Positions 1 through 7,652 of a DNA stretch of 64,000 nucleotides are shown piece after piece. This DNA comes from Tsukamurella sp. 1534 (GTDB lineage: Bacteria > Actinomycetota > Actinomycetes > Mycobacteriales > Mycobacteriaceae): contig NZ_HE997626.1 of assembly GCF_000312385.1 (NCBI RefSeq), positions 2,454,405-2,518,404 on the forward strand. Direction: 5' to 3'. Positions within the stretch are counted from its first letter, which is position 1, and every line of letters starts with the position of its first letter. Below the pieces are notes generated by a model. It was not told the DNA's origin. It saw only the letters and a program-made list of their open reading frames with translations, and searched no databases. Position numbers and translations under genes: made by a program.

Positions 1-2
1 CC

Positions 3-911
3 GACGCGGATCGCGGACAGCTGGTGCGGGATTGCGTCGACGCGGTGCTGCACGAGGCAGGAGGAACCCCGCCCGCAGTGGTGCTCACCGCCGCACAGGC
101 GCCCGGGAGCATGTGCCCGGGAAACCTGGACGAGTACGGAGATCCGGCCGCCCGTCTGAGTCCTGCGCTCGACGGGCTGCCCGAGACGCTCGTGAGCCAC
201 GCCTGTGCGTCCGGCGGGCTCGCCATCGCAGTGGGGGCGTCACTCGTCGAATCCGGTGACGCCCGGCGTGTTCTGGTGCTCGGGGCGATGCGACCGCGAT
301 TCATCGAGTCCGCCGCCTTCGACAGTGCGGGGGCACTGTCCGCCGCTCCCTTCTGCCGTCCGTTCGACGCCGCCGCGGACGGCACCGCGTTGGGCGGATT
401 CACCGGTGCCATGCTGCTCGGCGCGGGCGACAGTGGCCCGGAGATCGCGGGTACGGGCGTTCGTACCCTCGGCAGCGGTGCGCAGTCCGACCGCGACAGC
501 CAGGCCGAGTGCATGCGCGCAGCCATCGACCACTCGGGCGGGTTCCCGGACTTCGTTGCCGCCCACGCCACGGGGACGGTACACGGAGACAGGGTCGAGC
601 TGGATGCCGTGTCGGAGGTGGCCGCCGCCGCGCAAACGATCCTCCCGGTCACGTCCTGCAAGGGGGCGCTGGGGCATTCCGTGCACGCCGCCGGCCTCGC
701 ATCCGCGATGTTCGCGCTCGAGGCGCTCGCTTCGGGCACGCTCCCCGGAACCGCCCATTGCACCGATCCACTCGTCGCTGAGCACGCCGCAGTACTCACC
801 GAGAACGAAGAGGTGCTCGACTCCCCGGCGACGACCGCTCTGGTGAACGCCTTCGGGTTCGGTGGCAGCTCCTGCTCACTGCTCTTCCACTGGGATCGTT
901 CGCCCGAGTGA
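3..911 (+). CDS. beta-ketoacyl-ACP synthase (5' end outside window)
   Basis: Thiolase-fold ketosynthase, which would perform decarboxylative Claisen condensation on an acyl carrier protein. The frame is open to the left edge, so the N-terminal third is missing; the GTG at 24 is only the first in-window start codon. Active-site residues visible are the nucleophilic Cys in SHACASGG, His in AHATGT, and Lys and His in CKGALGHS, giving the Cys-His-His triad of elongating KAS I/II rather than the Cys-His-Asn of KAS III. The C-terminal NAFGFGGSS loop is also typical. It is followed after 28 bases by an ACP gene, so it heads a biosynthetic operon. The substrate cannot be read from sequence. It could be a type II PKS-like or a stand-alone fatty-acid-type KS. 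Confidence 0.85.
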   Translation, partial: DADRGQLVRDCVDAVLHEAGGTPPAVVLTAAQAPGSMCPGNLDEYGDPAARLSPALDGLPETLVSHACASGGLAIAVGASLVESGDARRVLVLGAMRPRFIESAAFDSAGALSAAPFCRPFDAAADGTALGGFTGAMLLGAGDSGPEIAGTGVRTLGSGAQSDRDSQAECMRAAIDHSGGFPDFVAAHATGTVHGDRVELDAVSEVAAAAQTILPVTSCKGALGHSVHAAGLASAMFALEALASGTLPGTAHCTDPLVAEHAAVLTENEEVLDSPATTALVNAFGFGGSSCSLLFHWDRSPE

Positions 912-939
912 CCCCATCCCCGTATCGAAAGGAAACACC

Positions 940-1227
940 ATGTCCGACACGCACATCACCACCTCCGACATCACGGCGGACGCGGAGGCGTTCCGTCGCC
1001 TGGTGGCCGAAGAGGTCGCGCGGATCAATGACCTCGACGCCGACGAGGTCTCCGTGAGCCCCGACGATTCGCTGGTCGACGATCTCGGACTCGACTCGCT
1101 CGGCATCCTCGAACTGGTGCTCCAAGTGCAGAACCGCTACGCGGTCGAGCTGCCGGAGGACAGGGTGCGCGAGGCGGAGAGCGTCGCGCAGTTCTGGGCA
1201 CTCCTGCGTGAGCGCGCGGCGGCCTGA
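940..1227 (+). CDS. acyl carrier protein
   Basis: A 95-residue acyl carrier protein. Ser53 in the LDSLG motif is the expected phosphopantetheine attachment site, flanked by the usual acidic helix II (DDLGLDSLGILEL). The ATG at 940 is chosen because a purine-rich AAGGAAA lies 6-12 bases upstream and the upstream in-frame GTG at 862 would overlap the ketosynthase. Its N-terminus is somewhat longer than that of a housekeeping AcpP. It ends 2 bases before the next start, so translation is coupled. It probably carries the substrate for the adjacent ketosynthase, acyltransferase-like and MaoC proteins. Confidence 0.9.
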   Translation: MSDTHITTSDITADAEAFRRLVAEEVARINDLDADEVSVSPDDSLVDDLGLDSLGILELVLQVQNRYAVELPEDRVREAESVAQFWALLRERAAA

Positions 1228-1229
1228 CC

Positions 1230-1817
1230 GTGCCGATGGTGAACCCGGTACTCGACACCGCATCCGCGGCCGCCGCCGTACGCGTGCTGGTCGCGAACCC
1301 GGGGTCCCTGGTGACCTCTCGCGGCCCGCAATGGGTCGAGGAGGACGCCGCCCGCGCCATGCTGGCGGACGCCGCCATCTCATTCCTGGTGGACGGAGAC
1401 GCGGCCGTGGTCCTCGCCGAGCGTATGCAGACCCCGGGGCACTTCCGGTTGTCCGTCGCGGTCGCGGACGACGACTCGATCACCGCGGCGGTCCTCGACG
1501 TCGCGCTGCGGGATGTGTCGGCCTTTCTCGTCGCCTCCGTCGACACGGTGCGGATCGACCTCGTGTTCGGGGTCTACAACGAGCGGTTCGTCGAATGGGC
1601 GCTGGCGGCCGAGGGGGTGCGTTTCGAGGGGGTGCTCTCGGACGCGTTCTACGCCGGCGGCCGGCACTGGGAGGGCGTGATCGCCGCGATCACGGGCGAC
1701 GACCTGGACGAGTTCCGCTCCGGCGGTGCCGCATCCCGCGAACGCCGGATCGTCGACCGGTTACGCGACCGGATCAGAGAGGACCTGCGGCGGCACGGAG
1801 CGGAGGTGCCGGGGTGA
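1230..1817 (+). CDS. GNAT-like acyltransferase-fold protein
   Basis: A 195-residue protein whose middle (about residues 75-150: beta strands, then VYNERFVEWALAAEGVRFEG) resembles the C-terminal half of GNAT N-acetyltransferases. The pyrophosphate-binding Q/RxxGxG/A loop is not obvious, so catalytic competence is uncertain. GTG start directly behind the ACP gene; its stop overlaps the next start. A second GNAT-like gene follows, so the pair may act as a heterodimer or on successive acyl intermediates. That is inference from position only; the fold assignment itself is tentative. Confidence 0.6.
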   Translation: MPMVNPVLDTASAAAAVRVLVANPGSLVTSRGPQWVEEDAARAMLADAAISFLVDGDAAVVLAERMQTPGHFRLSVAVADDDSITAAVLDVALRDVSAFLVASVDTVRIDLVFGVYNERFVEWALAAEGVRFEGVLSDAFYAGGRHWEGVIAAITGDDLDEFRSGGAASRERRIVDRLRDRIREDLRRHGAEVPG

Positions 1818-2407
1818 TCCGCGGAATGTGGACGGAGCTGACAGTGGGAACGGACCGAAACACGCACCGGCTCAACGGTGCCGATGAATTCGTCCGCGCC
1901 GTCCACGACGCCGATGCGCGCACACTGTTCGCGGGCTCCGGCGTCGAGCAGTTCACCTGGACCGACGAACAGGCGGACGGGCATGTCGGGGGCGCGATCC
2001 TGCGGCGCGACGATCCGGACCGCCGCGTGATCGGCGTGTACGACCTCGCGTGGGCCGGCGCCGGAAGGTTCGGGCTCGGTGTGGTGCTCGCCGATCCGGA
2101 GGATTGGGGGAGGGGGCTCGGCATGGACGCGATGACAGCGGTGATGCGACACGTCTTCTACCACGAGGGCGCACGGACTTTCGCAATGGCGGCCGGCGTG
2201 CACAACTTCAACACCGCCCTGATCCTGGCGTCGGGGAAGATCCGGCCGGAGGCGTTGTGCGCGGCATCCATCGTGGACCGCGGAAGGCTCACTCTTCTCG
2301 CTCTGGGAGCGATGAATCGCACGGAGTTCGAGGAGGCGGGGTACGGCCCGCCGCCGCTGAGCGATCGCCTGTGGCGCGATGCGCGCGCCGCGGCGGGGTC
2401 CCGATGA
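1814..2407 (+). CDS. GNAT family N-acetyltransferase
   Basis: A 197-residue GNAT-fold protein. The acyl-CoA binding motif A is visible as EDWGRGLGMDAM with a following helix, and the region HNFNTALILASGKIR matches the motif B Asn/loop. It probably transfers an acyl group from CoA or the neighbouring ACP to an amine or hydroxyl; the acceptor is unknown. The GTG at 1814 gives a GTGA overlap with the previous stop; ATG 1826 is an in-frame alternative. The gene ends with an ATGA overlap into the MaoC gene, so this is a tightly coupled operon. Confidence 0.75.
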   Translation: MIRGMWTELTVGTDRNTHRLNGADEFVRAVHDADARTLFAGSGVEQFTWTDEQADGHVGGAILRRDDPDRRVIGVYDLAWAGAGRFGLGVVLADPEDWGRGLGMDAMTAVMRHVFYHEGARTFAMAAGVHNFNTALILASGKIRPEALCAASIVDRGRLTLLALGAMNRTEFEEAGYGPPPLSDRLWRDARAAAGSR

Positions 2408-2847
2408 CCGCCCCGGAGTCCGTCACCGTGACCCAGCCGATGATCGATGCGTTCGCCGAGATCACCGGCGATCGGCAATGGATCCACACCGACGTCGACC
2501 GCGCGGCTCGCGCCGCGGCCGGCGGCACCGTCGCGCACGGCATGCTCGTGGCGTCGCTGATCCCGCCCCTGGCCGCGGATTCGATCGACGACTTCGCCGA
2601 GGTCCGGGCCTTCACCGGTAAGCACCCGGAGGTCGAGGTGATCAACCTCGGCGTCGACAGGTTGTCCTTCGCACACCCCGTGCGGCCCGGGACCGTCCTG
2701 ACCGCGGAAGCGCGACCGCGCCGTGTCGAGGAGCGGGGGTACGAGGTGGACGTGGCCGTCGACGTCACGGTGTGGCTGGTAGGCGAGCGGCGACGGATCG
2801 CTGCGGCCGGCACGCTCCGGCTCCGGTACCGGGCGGCCGGCGCATGA
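2404..2847 (+). CDS. MaoC-like hot-dog dehydratase
   Basis: A 147-residue single hot-dog domain of the MaoC/(R)-specific enoyl hydratase family. The hydratase-2 motif is present as ITGDRQWIHTD, keeping the catalytic Asp and His although the usual GDxNPxH is varied to GDRQWIH, followed by GGTVAHGM. Members hydrate or dehydrate 2-enoyl/3-hydroxyacyl thioesters on CoA or ACP. Start and stop both overlap neighbours by 4 bases (ATGA). In this operon it could dehydrate the beta-hydroxy product of the ketosynthase step, but no ketoreductase is visible in the window. Confidence 0.85.
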   Translation: MTAPESVTVTQPMIDAFAEITGDRQWIHTDVDRAARAAAGGTVAHGMLVASLIPPLAADSIDDFAEVRAFTGKHPEVEVINLGVDRLSFAHPVRPGTVLTAEARPRRVEERGYEVDVAVDVTVWLVGERRRIAAAGTLRLRYRAAGA

Positions 2848-4442
2848 GCACCGTGTGGGACCGCTGTGCCGAATTGCTCGGCTCGTCGCGACTGTTCGCG
2901 GGAGTGGCCGGCGACGATCCCGGGCTGCTGGACGCGGCGGTCCTCGCCGGCGCTCCGGTCCTGCCGTGTCGCGACCAGCGCACCGCCGCGTTCGCCGCCG
3001 CGGGCGCTTCGATGGTGTCCGGAGCGCCGGCCGTGCTCTGTACGCACAGTGGCCCGGACCTGCTCAACGCGCTCGTCGGCGTCTCCGAGGCGTACAGCGC
3101 CGGCGTCCCGATGGTGGTGGTCACGGCGACCCTCGGCCACGCCGAAGTGGGCCGCGGCGCCTTTCAGCACTTCCCTGTCCAGGACCTCGGTCCAGGTCTT
3201 TTCCACTGGGTGCACCGGGCTGTCGACGAGGCCGATCTCTACTGGGCGCTGGGCCGTGCCGATCGCTTGGCACGCGCGGCGAGCGGTCCCGTTCACGTCG
3301 TTGTCGACGGCGCAACCGGGGCGACCGGTGCAGCGGTGGCGCCGCCGCCCCAGCCGGAGGAGCAGATCCCGCCCGCGGTCGCGCCGGAGACAGCAGCGCA
3401 CATCGCCGACACGCTCGCCGACGCGGAGCGGCCGGTGCTCGTGCTGGGGGGTGGTGCGCGCGGCGGGGACCCGGACGATCTGACTCGGATCGCCGACGGC
3501 ACCGGTGCGGTCGTGCTCACCACCGCCTCCGGCCGCGGCGTCTTCCCCGAGTCGCACCCCCGCTTCGCCGGGCTCCTGGGGCTCTACCTCGCTCCTGAAT
3601 CACGCACCGCGCTCGAGGCCGCGGACGAGATCCTCGTCGTCGGAAGCAGACTCGAGGAGACCGCGCGGATGGGGTGGACACCGGGCCCCGCTGCGCGGAT
3701 CACACAGGTCGACACCGACCCGCGGATGATCGGGCGGGCTCACCCGGCGACCGCCGTCGTCGCTGACGCCCCAGCCCTCGTCCGCGCGGTGGCGCGAGCC
3801 GTCCCCGGGGCGTCGCCGGACCGCCATACCTGGGATGGGTTGCAGCCCCACTCCACTCATGCCGACGAGCGGAGCAGCGTGGCGCTCACCGCTCCGGCCT
3901 TCTTCCGGGTACTCGGGACGCGGCTGGCGGATTCGGACGTGGAGGTGCTCGCGCAGGAGAACGGTCTCGCCGATCTGTGGGGCTACTACGCGCCCGTGTT
4001 CCGGCTGCCGCGTGGTGTGCGTCCCCTGGTTCCGGGCGAGCAGACCGCGCTCGGTTTCGGCCTCGGCGCGGGGCTGGGTGCTGCGATGACGGGGCGCAAG
4101 GTCTTGGCCGTCGGCGGTGACGGGGCGTTCGGCATGAACGTCGCGACACTGTCGACGGCGATCGAGAACCGTGCGACAATCGCGTTCGTCGAGCTGATCG
4201 ACGGGGGATTCGGCTGGCCGTCGACGACTCGGGCCTGCCGAGACCGACTGGTGGATTTCCGGGTGCCGAGCGGTGCGGCAGCGCTGGCGGCGGCGACGGG
4301 AACGCCGGTGTTGCACGTGACGATCGCGGAGGAGCTGCCGGACGCCATCGAGAACATCCTGGGGGAGACCGGTCCCGCCCTACTGTGCGTCCACCTCGAT
4401 GCCCGGCGGACGTTTCCCCCGCCGAGTACGTGGCCGTCATGA
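2844..4442 (+). CDS. thiamine diphosphate-dependent enzyme, acetolactate-synthase-like
   Basis: A 532-residue three-domain ThDP enzyme: PYR domain (about 1-170), central domain (about 180-330) and PP domain (about 350-525). The PP domain holds the GDG...N metal/diphosphate motif near residue 423 (GGDGAFGMN), though the motif ends in DGG instead of NN. The PYR strand reads CRDQRTAA where acetolactate synthases have RHEQxA. The Glu that protonates the thiamine aminopyrimidine therefore aligns with Gln45. Family members decarboxylate 2-oxo acids and form C-C bonds. It is the last gene of the coupled operon and precedes a two-component system by 27 bases. The substrate is unknown. Confidence 0.8.
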   Translation: MSTVWDRCAELLGSSRLFAGVAGDDPGLLDAAVLAGAPVLPCRDQRTAAFAAAGASMVSGAPAVLCTHSGPDLLNALVGVSEAYSAGVPMVVVTATLGHAEVGRGAFQHFPVQDLGPGLFHWVHRAVDEADLYWALGRADRLARAASGPVHVVVDGATGATGAAVAPPPQPEEQIPPAVAPETAAHIADTLADAERPVLVLGGGARGGDPDDLTRIADGTGAVVLTTASGRGVFPESHPRFAGLLGLYLAPESRTALEAADEILVVGSRLEETARMGWTPGPAARITQVDTDPRMIGRAHPATAVVADAPALVRAVARAVPGASPDRHTWDGLQPHSTHADERSSVALTAPAFFRVLGTRLADSDVEVLAQENGLADLWGYYAPVFRLPRGVRPLVPGEQTALGFGLGAGLGAAMTGRKVLAVGGDGAFGMNVATLSTAIENRATIAFVELIDGGFGWPSTTRACRDRLVDFRVPSGAAALAAATGTPVLHVTIAEELPDAIENILGETGPALLCVHLDARRTFPPPSTWPS

Positions 4443-4469
4443 CCAGGCGGCTGCCGACAGGGGGAACGC

Positions 4470-5735
4470 GTGAGTGTTGTGCATCCGCGGCACCGGGTGA
4501 TGAGCACTGCGGTGGGAAGGGCGATCATGCGCAGTGACGTCGGCCAGGCCGCCCTGACGCCGGTATTCGCGGCGTTCTGCTCGGTGGCGCTGGCCGCCGT
4601 TCAGCACGCCATGGGCGTCGACATGCCGTTCCTGCGGATTCCGGAGCGGCTGTCGGCGGCTCTGTTCGTGCTCGCCGCGATGGTCGTGGTGTCAGCTCTA
4701 CGAAACAGTCACCCGGAGGAGGCCTTCCTCGGGTCCGCGGCGCTCATGGCGGTGCTCGTCTTCGTCACCGGAGTCCCCGAATTCTGCGCCACCCCCATCT
4801 GGTGGCTCGCCATCGTCAACCTGGCGTCGCAGGTGCGTGGCCGCAGACTGTTGGTGCTGGCGCTGATCGGCGTGGCCGTCGGCATCGCGGTCGGCGCCTC
4901 GATGCCGGGCGACGCGCCGTCGGGACTCACGCTGAACGTGGCCGCGAACACGATCGTGATGTTCGGAGTGTTCCTGCTGATCGGGATCACCATCGCGCGA
5001 GGGCGCCAAGTGGCCGACCACAGCGTTCGGGCCCTGCGCTCCGCCCAGGACGAGTACGAGGAGCGGCTCGCCCGTTCGATTGAGGACGAGCGCCGGGAGA
5101 TGGCCCGAGAACTGCATGATGTCGCCGCGTTCCACCTGACCGGCATGCTCGTGCAGGCGCGAGCGGCGGAGGCCGTCTACGACGCCGACCGCGATCGCGC
5201 ACGAGACCTTCTCTCGGGGGCGATCGCGCAGGGCCAGCGCTCGCTCGACGGTCTGCGGCAGATCGTCGAAGTCCTGCGCTACGCAGAGGATCCTCACCCG
5301 CAGCCCACCATCTGTGCGATTCCGGCGCTGGTGGAGCAGGTGGCGCCGTCGTTCCCCTCGGTCAGGCTGCATTTCGACGTCGACGAGTCGGCTCTGGAGG
5401 AGATCGACAGCGGCACGCACCTGACCGCGTACCGGATCGTTCAGGAATCGGTGGCGAACGCGCTCCGGCACGCGCCCGGGGAGACGGTCGACGTGCGAGT
5501 GTGGACCGCCGACGACGTGCGGATCGAGGTCCGTAACAGGGTGCCGCGGCAGCGGAAGTCGACCGAGCGGCGCGGGTTCGGTCTCGCGGGTATGCGCGAG
5601 CGGGCGAGCCTGCTCGGTGGCCGCGTAGTGGCCGGGTTCGACGACGGTGACTGGGTGGTGCGCGCACAACTTCCGCGGTTCGGTGGCGCGGCGGAGTGGT
5701 CGGGGGCTCCCCTGTCGCGGTCGGGGGCGTCGTGA
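4470..5735 (+). CDS. sensor histidine kinase, NarL/DesK type
   Basis: A 421-residue membrane histidine kinase. About five hydrophobic segments (roughly 26-50, 62-78, 86-108, 125-143, 156-175) replace a large extracellular sensor, so it may sense the membrane or a hydrophobic ligand. The HisKA_3 dimerisation motif ELHDVAAFHL carries the phospho-acceptor His216. The ATPase domain shows the N box (IVQESVANALRHAP) and a G box (GFGLAGMRERA). GTG start with GGGGGA 5 bases upstream; its stop overlaps the response-regulator start. It lies directly behind the biosynthetic operon and is its likely regulator, by position only. Confidence 0.9.
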   Translation: MSVVHPRHRVMSTAVGRAIMRSDVGQAALTPVFAAFCSVALAAVQHAMGVDMPFLRIPERLSAALFVLAAMVVVSALRNSHPEEAFLGSAALMAVLVFVTGVPEFCATPIWWLAIVNLASQVRGRRLLVLALIGVAVGIAVGASMPGDAPSGLTLNVAANTIVMFGVFLLIGITIARGRQVADHSVRALRSAQDEYEERLARSIEDERREMARELHDVAAFHLTGMLVQARAAEAVYDADRDRARDLLSGAIAQGQRSLDGLRQIVEVLRYAEDPHPQPTICAIPALVEQVAPSFPSVRLHFDVDESALEEIDSGTHLTAYRIVQESVANALRHAPGETVDVRVWTADDVRIEVRNRVPRQRKSTERRGFGLAGMRERASLLGGRVVAGFDDGDWVVRAQLPRFGGAAEWSGAPLSRSGAS

Positions 5736-6421
5736 CCGTGCGCAATCTGATCCGTGTGCTCATCGCCGACGATCAGCCGGTGGTGCGGCAGGGATTCGAG
5801 CTCTTCCTCTCCGCGGATCCGGGCATCACCGTGGTGGGGCACGCCCACAACGGTGTCGTCGCGGTCGAGGCTGCCACCAGGCTCCGCCCGGACGTCGTCC
5901 TGATGGATGTGCGGATGCCCATGCGCAGTGGGTTCTGGGCGTCCCGCGCGATCCTGTCCGAGCCGGACCCGCCGCGGGTGCTCATCGTGACCACATTCGC
6001 TCTGGACGAGTACCTGTTCGAGGCGCTCGACCTCGGTGCGTCGGGCTTCATCCTCAAGGACAGTGAGCCGAAGGAACTGGTAGCCGCGGTGCGCAACGTC
6101 GCCCGCGGTGGAGTCGCGGTCTCACCCAGGGTCGCGCCGCGGCTGGTCGCCGAGTTCGCTCGCCGCAAGCCGGGAAAGGGTTCCGCGGCGGTCCACGCGC
6201 CGGACCCCGGTCTGTCCGACCGCGAACTGCAGGTGCTCGGTCTACTGGTGCAGGGGATGTCGAACGACGAGATCGCTCAGTCGCTGCACCTCGAGGCCAG
6301 CACCGTCAAGAGCCATGTGGGCAACATATGCCGGAAGGTCGGGGTGAAGAACCGCGTCCAGGTGGTGGTGTGGGCCTATGAGACCGGGGTTGTCCACCAA
6401 CTGGACGCGGGACGGACCTAA
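5732..6421 (+). CDS. response regulator, NarL/LuxR family
   Basis: A 229-residue response regulator. The N-terminal receiver has the acidic pair D13/D14, phospho-acceptor D59 (LMDVRMP), a conserved Thr (IVTTFA) and Lys (ILKDS). The C-terminal LuxR helix-turn-helix is LSDRELQVLGLLVQG plus STVKSHVGNI. GTG 5732 overlaps the kinase stop (GTGA), so the pair is co-translated. It is the cognate partner of the upstream kinase. Its 3' end overlaps the convergent DUF3107 gene by 4 bases. Confidence 0.92.
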   Translation: MTVRNLIRVLIADDQPVVRQGFELFLSADPGITVVGHAHNGVVAVEAATRLRPDVVLMDVRMPMRSGFWASRAILSEPDPPRVLIVTTFALDEYLFEALDLGASGFILKDSEPKELVAAVRNVARGGVAVSPRVAPRLVAEFARRKPGKGSAAVHAPDPGLSDRELQVLGLLVQGMSNDEIAQSLHLEASTVKSHVGNICRKVGVKNRVQVVVWAYETGVVHQLDAGRT

Positions 6422-6645
6422 CCCGCGGCGAAACCGACGGTGCGGCTGTCGGCGGTGCCGATCTCGACGTACGCCAGGCGCGTGAACGGGACGAGGTACT
6501 GCTTGCCCTTCTCGTCGTTCAGCTCGAGGATCTCGCTGCGGCCCGCGAGGGCCTCGGTGACGGCCTTGCGCACGTTCTCCGCCGAATCATTGCTCTGCAC
6601 CACGAGTTCGCGGTTCGAGTCCGCGATACCGATCTTGATCTCCAT
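6418..6645 (-). CDS. DUF3107 protein (TB9.4-like)
   Basis: A 75-residue actinobacterial DUF3107 protein, equivalent to M. tuberculosis Rv3208A (TB9.4). The sequence begins MEIKIGIADSNRELVV and has the beta-rich pattern of the family; the molecular function is unknown. It is probably leaderless: TAACCT lies at 6652-6657 (minus strand), 6 bases before the ATG. The nearby ferritin-like and DEAD-box genes occupy the same positions as in mycobacteria, which supports orthology. Confidence 0.85.
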   Translation of the reverse strand: MEIKIGIADSNRELVVQSNDSAENVRKAVTEALAGRSEILELNDEKGKQYLVPFTRLAYVEIGTADSRTVGFAAG

Positions 6646-6651
6646 GGCACG

Positions 6652-6657
6652 AGGTTA
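6652..6657 (-). promoter_or_regulatory. -10 element, leaderless DUF3107 gene
   Basis: Minus-strand TAACCT ends 6 bases before the ATG at 6645, so transcription would begin at or next to the start codon. No clear -35. Confidence 0.5.
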
Positions 6658-6715
6658 TCCGCCCGGGCCGCCCGCGGTCGCGCCGGTTCTGCTGACAGCA
6701 GCCGGGCGGTGCCCG

Positions 6716-7387
6716 TCAGCCGAGGCCGAGGGTGGCCATCCGCTCGGCGTGCCGGGTCTGCAGAGATTCGAAGAACTGCGTCACGCCCGGCAGGTCGGCG
6801 GAGGCCTCGAACAGGAGCGCGGCCAGCTCGTCGCGGGTGGCGAGCACCTCCTGCGCCTGCGTGATGGCCTCGGACAGCAGCCGCCGGCCCCACAGCGTGA
6901 GCGGCGACCGCAACGCGGGATTGGTCGCGAGCGCCTCACGGATCCGGTCCACGACGAAGCCGGAACGTTCGGTGTCGGAGAGCACCTCGCTGACCACCGC
7001 GCCGGGCCCGGCGGGCAGTGCGCGGGCCACCTCGCTGTAGAAGTCGGCGGCGAGGCCGTTGCCGATGTAGGCCTTGACCAGGGCCTCGTTCCAGTTCCGC
7101 GGCGTGGTGCGGGCGTGGTAGCGGGAAATGACGGGCTCGAACGGTGCGGTGGCCTCCACCACGTCCAGGCCGCGGGCGGCGAGCTCGGCGGCGAGGTCGT
7201 CGAAGTGCCGCATCTGGGCGGCGGCCATCGAACCGATGGCGATCCGGCCGCGGAGGTCGGGGGACATCTCGGCCTCTCTCGCGAGCCGTTCGAAGGCTGC
7301 GAGTTCGCCGTAGGCGAGGACCGCGAACAGCGCCGCGACCCCGGGGTGCTCGGCGGTCGTTCCCGGGTCCTGCAGCTGATCGCTCAT
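6716..7387 (-). CDS. ferritin-like domain protein (MiaE-like)
   Basis: A 223-residue helical protein of the ferritin-like family related to tRNA hydroxylase MiaE, corresponding in position to M. tuberculosis Rv3210c. Candidate metal ligands are Glu residues in AYGELAAFE and the Gln/Met/His set in AAAQMRHFDDL, with later ETERS/HAER-type residues near the C-terminus. The acidic/His ligand set is not complete enough by eye to be sure it binds two irons. Its ATG is preceded at 6 bases by TAGCAT, so the mRNA is probably leaderless. It is divergent from the DEAD-box helicase gene. Confidence 0.75.
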   Translation of the reverse strand: MSDQLQDPGTTAEHPGVAALFAVLAYGELAAFERLAREAEMSPDLRGRIAIGSMAAAQMRHFDDLAAELAARGLDVVEATAPFEPVISRYHARTTPRNWNEALVKAYIGNGLAADFYSEVARALPAGPGAVVSEVLSDTERSGFVVDRIREALATNPALRSPLTLWGRRLLSEAITQAQEVLATRDELAALLFEASADLPGVTQFFESLQTRHAERMATLGLG

Positions 7388-7393
7388 GCGCTC

Positions 7394-7399
7394 ATGCTA
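7394..7399 (-). promoter_or_regulatory. -10 element, leaderless ferritin-like gene
   Basis: Minus-strand TAGCAT, 6 bases upstream of the ATG at 7387. Confidence 0.5.
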
Positions 7400-7419
7400 G
7401 TGGGGACGGCGCGACGGGG

Positions 7420-7450
7420 TACGATGGTCGGGTGCGATCGATTCGATCGC
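7420..7450 (+). promoter_or_regulatory. candidate rhlE promoter and leader dyad
   Basis: TACGAT at 7420-7425 is a plausible -10 for the helicase gene. It is followed at 7434-7450 by a perfect 8-bp dyad, GCGATCGA-T-TCGATCGC. With the start at 7596 or 7653 this implies a 5' leader of about 160-220 bases, as is common for autoregulated DEAD-box genes. No good -35 is visible. Confidence 0.35.
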
Positions 7451-7652
7451 CGGTATGTTGTGCGCGCACTCCGCCCTCCATCGGGGCGTCGACAGGGCGA
7501 TGAGCGGCCGAGCAGGCCGCCGTTCCATTGGCCGCGATATGTGCGCGCGAGGAAGTAGAAGCGACACATTCGCCGCCAGTGAAAGGCTGAAACCCATCAC
7601 CACCGCATCGCAGAACAACGACATCCACACCGAGCCCGCCACCGAAGCGGGC

